Shown here: piece by piece, positions 45,000 to 57,069 of the stretch | Numbering within the stretch: the first letter of the stretch is position 1 | Layout of the letters: each line of letters opens with the position of its first letter | Assembly: GCA_028023455.1 (NCBI GenBank) | Contig: JAQFVV010006294.1 | Location: 4,367,001 to 4,431,000 of the forward strand | Origin: Epiperipatus broadwayi | Taxonomy: Eukaryota > Onychophora > Udeonychophora > Euonychophora > Peripatidae | DNA: 64,000 nucleotides | Direction of reading: 5' to 3' | Position numbers and translations under genes: made by a program | The notes under the pieces: model-generated | What the model saw: only the letters and a program-made list of their open reading frames with translations | Told to the model about the DNA's origin: nothing | Database searches by the model: none

Positions 45000-47900
45000 T
45001 GCTAAATGGTAATCTCACCAAAGCAGGAATATCACTACATTATTGAAGCATGTAACATCATTATTTATGTCATTAATTATGTGTTGACTAGATTAAATGT
45101 TTACATTTGATTGTTACAAGTAATGGCACATTGAGAAAGATAGTAACCTTTATTTTGTATTTCTCTGATGCTAAACTTACGAACTGTCAAATAGTCAAAA
45201 TTTAAGACATTCCTATAATTTCAATATCACATATAATAGTCACATATTCATTTCAAACAAAATATCAAATAATACATCTATATAATTCTGTAAATGTATA
45301 AATAAAATAAAAATCTCCATAGCATACTAACTGCTATCTATCTAGTTATTTGAGGTTTAAGTCCAAATAGTTGAACCATGAAATTTTTTCAAGTCACAAG
45401 TATACTTGGGATTTTTATATTCCACATAATGATTATACCTAGTCATCCAGTAAAGATCATTAAATAGGTATCTAACTGTTCTTATCAAAAAAGATACAGA
45501 CTCCAAATTAATATGGGTTTAACAGATGAGTTTTGATGCTCTGAACTGTAAAAAAATGTTTGTATTAAGATGCAACCTATGCTAGTAGAAGGAAAGGCAT
45601 CATACTTTTATGGGCATTGAGCCTATGATTATCATTAACTTTTATAAATAAAAGGAGCTTAAGATTGTCTATAAATTTAAAGATAAAAGAATGTTAGAAA
45701 ATGATTATGATGTCCAGCAATATAAGACTATCACTGTATATTTTTTATGCAAAAAAAAAAAATATTCTTTTTGTACGATGATTTATAAATGTAACTATAA
45801 AACTAAATATGAATCTTTCCACGATATTGTTATATATCTAATTAGTATTGTCATATCTCTAATTATATTTATTTCTGTGGCTTTATTCTTTTTTATTCCT
45901 TACAATTATTTCACAGGTTTTAAAAATAACATGTATAGTGCGTTTTTTAAAATAAGATTTACTTTAGCTTTAAGGCATCTTCTTTAATATATATATATTA
46001 AATAAAGAATTTACTAACTACGATGTACATATATGTTTTGAATGATTGATTTTAGAAAAATATGATAATAAACAGAAAATTAATTTACATAAAAACAATC
46101 TTAATGTTCAGTTGGGGTGTAAGCATAATGTATTTACTTCTATATATTGATATAAAATACATGAAGACAATATTTATATAGTAATATTTTATATATTTAA
46201 AAATGTAAATAAAGATATGGATCAAATAACCATGCAAGTTAAAGTTTTATTAAATAATATTGAAAACTAGATTTAAAAAGAAAAAAAAGTTTATTTCTGC
46301 TTCCTTTTTATTCTCAGTTTATAAAGTTTTGTTATCAATTTTGTGTTCAAATTTGAAAACATACTTAGAAAGTTGATTATTTTCTTTTAAATAGTTAACA
46401 ACCTCCCTCTGACTCTCTTCTTTTTAAAAAATCCAATTAATTAATGAAGATTTGATATTTTTTAAAATCTTCATATTTATATACTGACAATTGTTTCTTT
46501 ACATTATTCTTTTATGCCACCAAATAAAATTATATATTTTCATGCTTTAAAATAGGAAATAAACTTTTTTTCATTTAATGAAAGAACAGTTTTAATTTCA
46601 TCTCAGCAGTCAAAAGTTTTATATGAATAAACTTTCATTAAATTTTTATTTGTGCTGTTCTATTTTTAAATGCTATTTTTTCTCTCAGCTGATCTCTAAC
46701 TATTTTTATATAAATTGTAATTGTGATTTCAGATATTGAATTATTTTCAAAATCAGGCAATGAACACAATTTATTTATCTTTGATAATTTAGTATTAAAG
46801 TTGTACATATAAATTTTTGTTTTAAATTAAAAGGTGTTAGTGATATTCTATGACAACTGAATGTGTACTACAATATTCCTAAGAATGGGCATTATATTTC
46901 CTTAAATCATTATGCTTAGTTTAAATGAAAAGGCTTTATTTTGTGAAATTTTAGTATATGGAAATTATGTTTCATGAAATCATGTTTCAATGAAGTCCTC
47001 TTAGAAAAAATTATAATCTCAGCAGCTTGTTAGAGAGGTTAATCAGTACAGTGAAGCCACAATAACTCACATTTTGGTGATCAGTTTTGATTGCAATAGG
47101 ATACATATTATTTACTGAATTGCAGGTGTACAGTACTTTTTAATATATATATATGTAATAAATACTTTTCTATGTCCATAGTATGCACATATATATATAT
47201 ATTAGATTATAGTATAAGCAACATTTTAAAAAATAACACTAGTAAAAAATAAATAAATAACAGAGCACATTTACATATATATTTAATGTGAGTGTGGCTA
47301 TTCATTCACATTCACTCAAAAAATAATAAATTTAGTGTAATGTTATTTTTTTAAATAAAAAGAATAGTCAACTGTTAGACTTTCATCACACTTAAATACA
47401 TTCTGGGAGATATCCTTTTCTTTAATATTTTTTTTTCCCTGTGGAAATAAAATAGCAGCCTCTTCAACAGACTACACCCTTTTGAATTGTTTTGATATTT
47501 TTTAAGTCTGTATTGACTTTGGGGTCCATTACCTACTTCAGATTCTCAATTCTTCAAACTTTAAGCTTTCTGACATAATATAAGAATAATATAGTTTTTT
47601 TTTTTTATACCATTGCTAAATCAATAATTTTTATTTCATTAAAGACTTTATGAATTTTATAAAATTTCATAAAACTTTTAGCTTTACACTTAGAAAACAT
47701 GTTATTATGCAAAATGTATAGTTCAAATTTGGAAAAGATAATAAAACATATAATAAATGTACAGGTTTTCGATATATATTAAAATGATTGCATATGATAT
47801 TCTGATATGGAAAAATAGATAATAAAATTTATGGATAGCTTATAAGTGAAATAGCATATTGATACAACATATAATACAGCTTTATTTTATTTGCAGATAA

Positions 47901-48580
47901 ATATAATAGTTAATGATTAAACATGGAATAAAAAATATGCATTTTTTTTTATTGATTCATATGCACAGTAATAGAATGTCGGACTCCAAAGCTAAAGATT
48001 CCTGGATACAATGTCAAACAAATTACTAGATATAATGTTAACAAAACGTTTCTGGTGCTTGAACATCATATAAAATGTTTTATAGTAGTTTAGAATTATT
48101 ACTCCTTTGATGGCATTGTGAATTTAAAAAATATTTATATAAACTGTCTTTTAAATATGAAAGAAACAAAGAATTAAGAAAAGTAATATATTTGCAGAGT
48201 AGTGAGTTGATTTAAAACTGAAATAGTTTTGATTAAGAGAAAATGTGGAATAGCCATGAAATTTTTGTAAGAATCCTGCTTTATTTATAATAATAAAACA
48301 TGGTGTATATTAGTGTTAACATTGGAATTTTAATGTATCTTATGAGAAAATAATACATTCTAGAAAAATAAGTTGACCAGAGATAACTTGAAATTTCGTT
48401 GCACTTTCTCACTAAACTTGAGCAAAAATATAATTTTTTTTTTAATTTAAAGTAAGACCATTCGTGATCTTTTTCCAAATAAAGATATGCTGTAAAATAA
48501 AAAGAAACGAATAATAAAGTATAATTTGCTGAAAAATATAACATATTAATTTATTTTATAATAACTGTAATTTATATATG
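45000..48580. other. AT-rich DNA without a recognised gene
   Basis: The longest frame, 98 codons on the plus strand at 45,691-45,987, is rich in F, I, Y and K. It contains an A10 run and two hydrophobic stretches, but it has no start context, splice support or family likeness. I treat it as chance in AT-rich DNA. A SINE-like phrase near 45,440-45,500 is shared with 35.2 kb. Confidence 0.45.
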
Positions 48581-48589
48581 TTGGGAAAC

Positions 48590-49460
48590 CCCTGTCTGAA
48601 CAGTCAGAAATGCGGAAGTAACGTTAATTTTTAAATCAAATGTTTGTCGTTAAGAGGCGTTGATATATATATATATTTAAAAAAAAAAAACCAATTTACT
48701 GCCGGGAGTATTATCACCCCGTATTACGGCTGAACTAAATAATCAGATATGAAATAGAAAGTGCTTTAGTAAGTTAAAAATATTAATGATCAAATATTTA
48801 AAAAAATATCCGTTACAGATATGGGAAATCGGTATTTTTAAAAATGCATGTATACACATATAAAATGTTAGCATAAAAGGCTATATATTTTTTTAAAAAA
48901 ACTTCTACTACCACTAAGTTATTAATCGGTTCTAATAAGTTCGCAACCTTACTGATTAATGAATGGCAACAATTTAAAGAGATTTTTTTTGTTGTTAAAT
49001 GCGTTATTAAAATAAATTAAGGATGGTTGTGAAGTGAGGGATGCAATGATAAAAACTAAAAACCTTGAGATTACGAATTAACTTATATATATATTCAGCT
49101 GCGGATATTAAAAGTGTTGGCATTTAGTAAAATTTATTGCAAATTTTTATAGAAAATTATTTTTATGAGCGACAGTAGTGTTTTTTTACTTCTCATTTCT
49201 TTTAAATTTTTTTTAATGGAAATCATACTATTTATCTAAAGAAAGTTAAAATATAAAAATCTCAGTTTAATCAATCGAATGAAACTGTTGCATTCAATGT
49301 TTCGATATATGTATATATACAAACGATATCACTTGCTAGTCATTTCCATTAGCAAATTACATGCATTTGTTCATTTTTAAAATAAATTCCCGTGAAAATT
49401 ACATTTTTACATCTAGTTTATATAAATGTATCCCACAACGTTTCTTTGAGAACTTTTTTT
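48590..49460. other. CpG-retaining zone
   Basis: CpG dinucleotides reappear (for example around 48,610-48,660 and 48,700-48,730, CTGCCGGGAG and CCCCGTATTACGGC). No exon was recognised. Its character resembles 6.4-7.3 and 13.9-14.8 kb. Confidence 0.3.
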
Positions 49461-49919
49461 CATATGGAAACTTTTATATAGATGTCTGAAAAATGATAAG
49501 ATTAATTTCTATTTATACAACGACATATTAGCATGATTGTTTTTATTTTAATACTGTTTCACTAAGAAAACTGATTATTATATATAACACTTGTTGTAGA
49601 AGAGCTGACAAAATCATAATCTTTTGTGTATCATTTGCTCGGAAGTCATTAGATATGTGGAAGCAAAATGGAAAAATGAAACTTCGCATCTAAAAGATAT
49701 TGAATAAATATATATAGGTCTGATTTTAAAGCAAGTTTTTATTATGAGGGCAACCTACTCTTATGATGATTTTCTCAAGATTAGCCAAAATATACTATTA
49801 GATTTGCCGAAAAATTCTAGAAAATTTAAAAAACAGTACTTTTAAAATTTTTTCATTAACTCATTGTTTTAAGTAAAATTAATGCTGCTATCATTATTCA
49901 AAGGAAGATTTTTGGACTA

Positions 49920-50600
49920 CAGTAAATTGATTTAAGGAAAGGTCCAAGACTACAAACATTATTGTTGATATCATTGGATAATAAAATGAACCAGGGAATA
50001 TCAAAAGATGATTACATCTTTAATTCAGTTAATCATACCATATTATGGAATTCTCCTGGGAAAATAGATATGCCCAAATATTTCATCGTTTTTAATGAGA
50101 AATTTTGAAAAAAACTTTTTTGCATTGACAAAGAAGTTAGACAAGGCTTCATATCATCCTATTACTTATCCAATTTTATACAGAATATGTAATAAAATAA
50201 ACTATTATTGGTGGAAAAACATCAATTCTAAATGTATTCATATATATTACTTTTTTTATAACCTCATATACACTCTAATGCATATATATATATATGGTGC
50301 ATATAATGTATATTAAGAGATTATTAAAAAGTAATATATATGAAGTGCAATAAAAGTAAAGGAGAAGATATAAAAATAATTCTAAATGTGCTGATAGCAC
50401 AACAATTATAACTAAAAGTACAGAAAATAACCCACATTTGGAAAATTAAAGAATAAAATAAAAATATGGGATTATGATTAAATAAACAAAAAGATGAAGA
50501 TTATGAAAACAGGATTAGTGACTGACTTTGGAATCATTAATAAAAGCATAGACATACATGATTGACTGTCTTTGCTTCCTTAGATTACCCATAACAAATG
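49920..50600 (+). pseudogene. LINE reverse transcriptase remnant, motifs A to C and beyond
   Basis: In order on the plus strand: FNSVNHTILWNSPGKIDMPK (50,019-50,078) matches the region after RT motif A (FDSVNH..LW..L.K.GIP). KEVRQGFISS (50,130-50,159) matches motif B. ADSTTIITKSTENN (50,390-50,431) matches the motif C region (FADDIALL..S.EE), with the second catalytic Asp changed to Ser. YGIMIK..TK (about 50,466) matches G..IN..KTK. Stops and frame changes lie between blocks. Intact elements of this kind encode an endonuclease-RT polyprotein. Confidence 0.7.
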
Positions 50601-52110
50601 TAATATTAACTAAAATATTCATCACAGATTTGCATTAAAAGATTATTAAAAGTTAGAGGTGTATTTTTAAAAATTAAAATAATTATTCAGACTATATGGT
50701 TTTTTATGACTCTCTATAGATATAAGCATTGAGTACTAAAAAAAGAATTAAAAAAGTACTAAGACTTTTGCAATGCATTATGCTAAATTCTCAAAATTTC
50801 CATGAACAGTAAGAAAATTGAACAAATAGATATTTGTTTTAATTTTGAACATTAAAGGTCCAGTTTAAAATTTTGTTCAATTTTGATAATAGCATGAAGT
50901 GATATGATATAATTTATTAGGAAAATATATAATGTTGTTTAGAAAGATTTGTGTTAAAAAAGGAAAAAGATGATCCGCAATAAGATGGATAAGCTCCATC
51001 ATCACAATAATAGATGCACCTTTGAGCAGCCTACAAAACTAAAACAAATCTTAAATCATTCTGAAGAAATGTTATTCAAATGATCACTAGGATTTAACAA
51101 TGACTTAACAATATCTAATAATAATAAAAGAATAATTTTCTCCCAGTTATCAGTTATCGCAATATTGTGCATTAACAGCAAAAGATATTTTTTTACTCAT
51201 GTTTTTTTTTCATTCATATCTTTATTCAATTAATTTTTTTAATTTTGTCATTCTAAAAATGTATTTGCCAATCTAGATAAATATCATTTTTGCATAATTG
51301 TTTTCCTTCATATTTCATCAGTTTAATTTAGTCCCAATTTTTTCCTGTAAATATTGTTTGTCAAATTGTCATTCTGTTATACTGATCATTGACAAATCAT
51401 GGTCACAATGCACAAATTTGAAACAATGTACTGTATTCTTTGTCTTTTTCTTTGGATTAAGTGAAGAGTTGGGAATACCTGTTATTTAGAATAGTGCTTC
51501 GTAAAGAATGGTTACCAGTGCTCGATCTCAATTTTTATTGTAAGTACTTTTGTATGGACTCATATTTCATTCATTACTCTGGTTTATTATACTTTATTTC
51601 TGTTATTTTATTCCTATTACAATACAATATTAATTTTATTCAACAAAAGGAGGAAAAGAAAATGGTAGGCTTGAAATTATGGAAACTTTACTGAAATTCA
51701 TGAATTATTGATAAAACCATTCAAAGAATTGCTACATTATATCACATTGCGTACTCATAACTTGGTGACAATGATTGCGAAAATCATGATTGTATTTTGA
51801 ATCAAGATGTAAAGGTGGTGCACATGTTATTCAATGATTTTTTTTTTTTCAATAAGTAGTATTTTAAAAATTCCTTAAGATATATAAAATCTTGAACCAT
51901 GATTTTAAAGATCTTTTCATCTGTATTTTGTTATTTATAAAAATCAAGATTGTAAATGAAGTAAAAAATCTGCAAATATCTAATCAATATTAACCCTGAT
52001 TTGTAAGTAGTAGCTATGAAATGTTTTGAATTATAAAATATGAACTGCATTTTATATGTATTTTAGTAATGGTAATTGTTTAATTATTATATTTTTAAAT
52101 GATTGCCATA
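50600..52110. other. AT-rich DNA, possibly the end of the LINE remnant
   Basis: The first few hundred bases may continue the LINE (a phrase resembling ATRWIDSI near 50,970). Nothing further could be supported. Confidence 0.3.
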
Positions 52111-52114
52111 TGTG

Positions 52115-52245
52115 ATTTGGTACAATGATAGAACGAACCATGAAGCTTAAGGGTTTGTGAATTATGATCTATCTCTATCATTTATGATGCTCAAATTTGT
52201 TATGAACTTCCAGGCAATAAATCATTTGATTATTTTTCATTTGAT
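52115..52245 (+). repeat. tRNA-derived SINE, family S2
   Basis: The head TTTGGTACAATGATAGAACG is followed by a middle region and CTCAAATTTGTTATGAACTT, then CCAGGCAATAAATCATTTGA and a TTATTTTT end. It is collinear with the reference copy at 22.75-22.89 kb. Confidence 0.65.
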
Positions 52246-52249
52246 AATG

Positions 52250-53700
52250 TTTCACTAGTAATACTTATTGATAATTATCATTTTTTTGGGTTCCTTTCTC
52301 TTCAAAATGATGTATCAAGGTTTCAGTATATATATCTATATTTGCTATTCAAAAAAAGCATTGATCATACAAATAAGATAAACTTAAATTGCTTTAAATT
52401 TTCATAAGTTATAATTCAAAACTTTTGATGTAATGTATCTGATATTTTAGTTTTTTATTTTGCATCATATCAATTATTAATTATGCCAACTGAGAATATA
52501 TGGAAAAACCAGATCAGACTTTTATAAACTCCTTAACTTTAGTATATTATATTAAACAAATGAAACTTAAAATTTTAATAAATGTTGAATGAATTGATTT
52601 TATAGAAAGGAAAACTACAACAAGCATTGAATATTTTCCATTTCTCTATAACAATATTGATCTAAACTACACAAAAATATGCAATCTATGTAGTTAGTTT
52701 TGCATTACATTAATTCTGATTAAAAAACCCATTGTTCTTGAGAATAAGAATTTGTTTGGTTTTATGTTTAAATAATTATTATATTAAATAATGGGTAGCA
52801 GTATATAATTTTCCTCAAAAATGTGACTTGAAATTTACTTATAGTCACATATATATGCTCTGCTAGTTTTTGCACTTTGACTTAATTTTTTTTTGGATGG
52901 TTTTATTTATCAAAGTGTAAAAACATTCTTTTCTAAATATAAAAACTATTGTTTTTTATTTATAAATATATTAAGTTATATGATGTATGTCTTCATTTTT
53001 TTACTATTAAATAAGAGACATTAATTCTATAAAATTTGGTAAATATTCTTATTCAATTTAATTTTACATCAGCTTAAAACATTACAACTTTTCATTTTTT
53101 TTTAGAGCTAATTAGTAACATTTTTATATAAACATTCAATGTTAGAGTTTTTATTCAAGAATGAATCATTTTTCCCAGTTCTCATATCTTTTTTTTTTTT
53201 TTTGAGTTTGTTGTTATGAAAAAATCTTCAACAGATTCTTAGATGACTTTACTTGATTTTTTTTTTTGTTGTTAATATTATAAATTGCTTGTACATGTCT
53301 CAAGCGAGTACATATTGGAGATTCTTATGAATTTTATATCATTCTTTATCATTAAGTTTTAAAACATTTATTTTCTTTTTTTTTTTAATCAAACCCAAAA
53401 ACACTGTGAGTAGATCAAATGTTTGACCAAAATGAAGCCTATAAAAATAAACTATTTTCAGGTTTCTGTATGTACTTAATATTTCTTACTAAAAATTATC
53501 TAATTTTGGCTAATAGTGAAACATATATAGGGATACTATAATAGAGATTAGTAACAAATTTCTGATAGGACTATGGAGCATAAATTAAGAAATGCATTTT
53601 TTCCCCTTTGGAATAAGGGATATATATATATTTGTGGATGGCACACCTTACAACAGCACAGGTAGTTAAATTTTCAATATTTAAATCATTGAACAGATAC
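52250..53700. other. AT-rich DNA without a gene
   Basis: Many T-runs are present. No coding, RNA or repeat boundary was recognised. Confidence 0.45.
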
Positions 53701-53705
53701 TTACG

Positions 53706-54071
53706 TTATTCATGATAACTATAAATAAAAGTTAGATTTAATAAATGTAGCAAAGAGATGTGTGTGGCATTGAATGACAGAATTATCTTATGAATTCTAT
53801 CAACAGTTGATTTAGAACAATGAAAAGATAATCCAGTATACCGATTACAAAGGATATCATTAACAGTTTGGTTGTTATTATTATCTGAGGTAGTTTGCAT
53901 AATGAGGAAAATTTCAAGTTTTTTATAAAGTTTATTATTAGCAAATTTAATGAGTTGTTGATTTAGCTTAGTTTGTTCATATTGTATGAAATTTTTTAAA
54001 AGGATTATCAGAGCTTTCTGAAAATAAGTATTTTTTATACAGTAATAACTCTCTCCATATAGTAGTATCAC
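53706..54071 (-). CDS. Unrecognised 121-codon ORF next to a hammerhead element
   Basis: This is the longest open frame in the window. It starts inside the arm of the 54.05-54.31 kb hammerhead element and reads away from it in the same orientation as the ribozyme. The protein is rich in N, K, L and I. A stretch resembling QTKLNQQLIKFANNKLYKKL looks helical or coiled-coil-like, and SKSTVDRIHKIILSFNATH follows. I cannot assign a family. Position after a ribozyme-bearing terminal repeat recalls the layout of Penelope-like elements, so it might be an N-terminal remnant of an autonomous partner. It has no RT or GIY-YIG motif. It could equally be a chance frame. Confidence 0.3.
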   Translation of the reverse strand: MILLYGESYYCIKNTYFQKALIILLKNFIQYEQTKLNQQLIKFANNKLYKKLEIFLIMQTTSDNNNNQTVNDILCNRYTGLSFHCSKSTVDRIHKIILSFNATHISLLHLLNLTFIYSYHE

Positions 54072-54310
54072 CGAGTGTAAGCTATAGTACTCAATGAATG
54101 CTAGAAGGTTTGTACATCAAAATTCCTATTTAGTGCCTACTCATCCAATATCATCAGACTAGTTTCTAGTTTGTAGCCTTCATCAGTAAGGAACCTTAGA
54201 TCTGAGAGCATTACACCTAGAGTTTGGGATCTATTGGAATCCTCCAGCAGCCACCTTTTAATTTTTCAGTTAACTATAAAGATATGACCTCAGTGGTGAT
54301 CCTATGATGT
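54045..54310. mobile_element. Diverged hammerhead element (family A)
   Basis: The arm ACTCTCTCCATATAGTAGTA... is followed by the conserved TAGTGCCTACTCATCCAATA block, the hammerhead (minus) and an internal region shared with the 54.7 kb copy (GATCTGAGAGCA...CACCTAGA; CCTCCAGCAGCCACCTTT). A tail like GTGGTGATCCTATGATGTTT follows. It is clearly older than its neighbour. Confidence 0.6.
54141..54198 (-). ncRNA. Hammerhead ribozyme, family A (weakened stem II)
   Basis: Minus strand: CTGATGA (54,180-54,186), GAAAC (54,062+100 to 54,066+100, that is 54,162-54,166) and TAGTC are all intact. Stem II has decayed to few pairs (AGGC versus ACUA). Activity is doubtful. Confidence 0.5.
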
Positions 54311-54698
54311 TTTTTAAGTGTTTTTTACAGACTTTTTGATTGAATTGTTGCATCAGATTACTAATATGACACACTATACTGATATAATAACTGCAGAAAG
54401 TAAAGGCTAGTAGTAGCGTCCTCAAAAGCAAATGTGAAGATCAAAACCTCATGTCATTGAGAAAAATAATTTTTAATAGCAAATGATGAATATCTATATT
54501 GGGAAATAATGCGATAATGTCTGTAAATAATCTTTGTTAAGATGAATTAATCTGTGCTTCGAAGTAGTTATTTTAGTTATGATCAGCTTGCATAAATTAT
54601 TATTCTTTGTAAAGTGTAATTGCATTAAAATCTTCTTTCTCCCACCATGGTGTTGCAGCACAGAGTTTGATCAGTACAAGTCCATTTAGCCTTTTTTG

Positions 54699-55197
54699 TA
54701 AACAAAGGCAAAACTCTCCATATAGTAGTGCCATCCTGTGCCAACCAGAGTAATCAATGGATGCCAGAAGGCTTGTGCATAAAATCCCTATCTAGTGCCC
54801 ACTCATCCAATATCCCCAGACTAGTTTCTGGCTTGTGGCCATCATCAGTGTCTTGCCTTGGATCTGAGAGCACTGCACCTAGATCTTAGGATCTAATGCA
54901 ACCCTCCAGCAGCCACCTTTGAACTCTACTACAAAACTATGAGAATGAAATTGAAAACACAATAATATTTTCAATCTAAGCTCAGTAGCTTATATAGTCA
55001 TATGGGTCTGAACTCAATTCAGCACCCATACATTTTGGTGTCTTTGGCTCTTAAACAACCATAGCCACTACTATCCTTCTGGCATCCATTGATTACTCTG
55101 GTTGGCACAGGGTGGCACTACTGTATGGAGAGTTTTGCCTTTGTTTACAACAACTATGTGCTAGTATAAGAGAAGGTGATCATGTGATGTTTAGTGG
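54699..55197. mobile_element. Full-length hammerhead element (family A) with 14-bp target-site duplication
   Basis: Flanking 14-mers differ at one base (TTTAGCCTTTTTTG at 54,685-54,698; TTTAGTCTTTTTTG at 55,198-55,211). Order: arm (AACAAAGGCAAAACTCTCCA...), minus-strand hammerhead, an internal region of about 200 bases, the inverted distal arm (CTTCTGGCATCCATTGATTA...GTTTTGCCTTTGTTT), then the tail (TGTGCTAGTATAAGAGAAGG, GTGATCATGTGATGTTTAGT). At about 500 bp it is the most complete family A copy and shows how shorter ones arise by deletion. Confidence 0.8.
54805..54863 (-). ncRNA. Type I hammerhead ribozyme, best family A copy
   Basis: Minus strand: CTGATGA (54,842-54,848); stem II UGGC-CACAA-GCCA, fully paired; GAAAC (54,824-54,828); TAGTC, making stem III ACUAGU (self-complementary) and the cleavage triplet GUC at 54,819-54,821. 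Stem I has two pairs at the core, an internal loop and six distal pairs (UUGGAU/AUCCAA). All invariant hammerhead bases are present. Palindromic stem III suggests that two transcripts, or two units of a tandem, would pair to cleave. Confidence 0.75.
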
Positions 55198-55214
55198 TTT
55201 AGTCTTTTTTGAAT

Positions 55215-57040
55215 GATAAAAGATTTTAAAATCCTGATCTTTAAAATGAATGACTTTAACTTATTTGGTTTTGGAATTTTCCAACCTATTCTTTATATTA
55301 AAGATTATATTAGAGGTTTGAAATATGCTGATTGAACTCCTTGACCTTAGATGATTAAAATTGTATTGGATCTTCAAGATTTTTGTATAGGTGAAAATGA
55401 AAACAATAGTGAAGATTCTAGTACTTGTTCACTTTTAAATAATACAGAAAAACTTTTTTCAGCAAAATTTTTTTTTGCCCATATCAGTATCATGGATATT
55501 ATGTGATTTATTTAAATATATGAAAAAGCAATATAATAGATTAAATTTCTTTCCCTTTTTGATGATGTTATTTATTTTTTATATTTGAAAGAGATATTCA
55601 AGTCTGATTTAATATCCTCATGTACTCTGGAATAGGAATTATTACATGTTTCAGATATGGAGGTGGTATTCTATTTGTGGGGAGTGGTTTTATTCCTAGA
55701 ATGTTAACTGTTGACCAAGCTAAACCTGATGAAAAAGGAATAGCTTGGGAATTCTAGAAATAACTTGGGATCAAAAGTACAGCATTGAATATCCATTAGA
55801 CATATCCAGACATTATGGCTGAGTTATTGCTTTTGTGCAAACACCTTGACTGTAATCATTTAAAGTTATTCAAATTTTTGTCAGCTCAAGCTAGATAGAA
55901 AGAAGAAAAAAATTTATAAAAGAATGTTATATCAATTACGATGTAATTGTGTAGTGGTATTCTCATTATAACAAGTTTTAATGTTAATGAGCAATAGCTT
56001 ATTAATGATTAAAAATGGAGCCAAAGCTTTAAAAAAGACACACACACACAAGAAAATAATATTAACAAATAAAAAACATTTTGAAAGTATATAATGATGG
56101 CAGCAAGGGTGTGTGTGTTAATAATCAAATTCTAAATAATTTAAATATTACAGATATTTTATACTGCAAATCTATTTGCTAGACCACAAATTAAAGTCGA
56201 AAAAGAAATAATTATAATTCAACATTATTTATTTTGAATAAAATAAATAAAAGCATTTGTAAAATGAGAAATACCTAATTAGTATATAATGAATTTTCGT
56301 TATACATGATAAATCTGTGGAAATAGTATCTTCATAAATCACATCTTAATAATCTTGCTGCCTAACTTACTTGCTAAAGAAAAAAATAATTTTCTTTTGG
56401 AAATGGTATGACACTTTTTAAAATTTATGTTAGAAATTTAAAATTGAGATAATAGAATAAATTACATTGATGGCAGTAAACCATAGTAAACTATCACTGA
56501 TATAATAGTTTTTGACAATTTAATATATTTACTCCAGCTTTCCCAAGCTTATTAGAATGTGCATTTATTGTTTGCCAATATCTCTGTTTTTATGCACACT
56601 GAATTTAAATATTGTGAAATTTCACATTAATTTATTGAGTACAAATATTTGCTTTGTTTTTTTTGTTTTGTTTTTTGTATCTAATTTTACAAGTAAATTT
56701 CTGTGTAGATTCTGTTGATATCCAAACATTTGAAGAAAATGGCTACTTCTGGCATAGCTGATGTCTTGATATTCTTTATATAAGCAGTTGCCACACATTT
56801 TAATAAATTTCATGAAATAAATTGTTAATCATATGTGTAAAGAACAAGTCAATTTATTTTGAGATAAATAAAATTATAAAACTCAGCTCAACATATAAAC
56901 ATGATATTTGCGAGAATAATTTTAGGCAAAATGCAAATCCAATGTGGGAATGAAATTATTGTGGATTCATTGAGCAATATAATATAACATCTATGCAATT
57001 CTCAAGTTCCAGAAAGCAGTATTATACATAAGGTAAATAA
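55215..57040. other. AT-rich DNA without a supported gene
   Basis: A segment near 55,640-55,900 gives a peptide with a YGGGILFVGSGF phrase that weakly recalls Tc1 transposases, but too weakly to call. The rest shows only AT-rich sequence and a CA microsatellite (about 56,038-56,050). Confidence 0.4.
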
Positions 57041-57069
57041 AGTCAATAGACTAAATTAATTATGTGATT

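Noticed and set aside
45691-45987. 98-codon plus-strand ORF with two hydrophobic stretches
   Set aside because: The composition is that of translated AT-rich DNA, with a poly-Lys tract from an A-run. There is no family likeness, promoter or splice support.
55640-55900. Possible Tc1-like transposase fragment (YGGGILFVGSGF, LGIKST)
   Set aside because: Only two short phrases agree, and the catalytic region cannot be read. A BLASTX hit to Tc1 transposase would reverse this.
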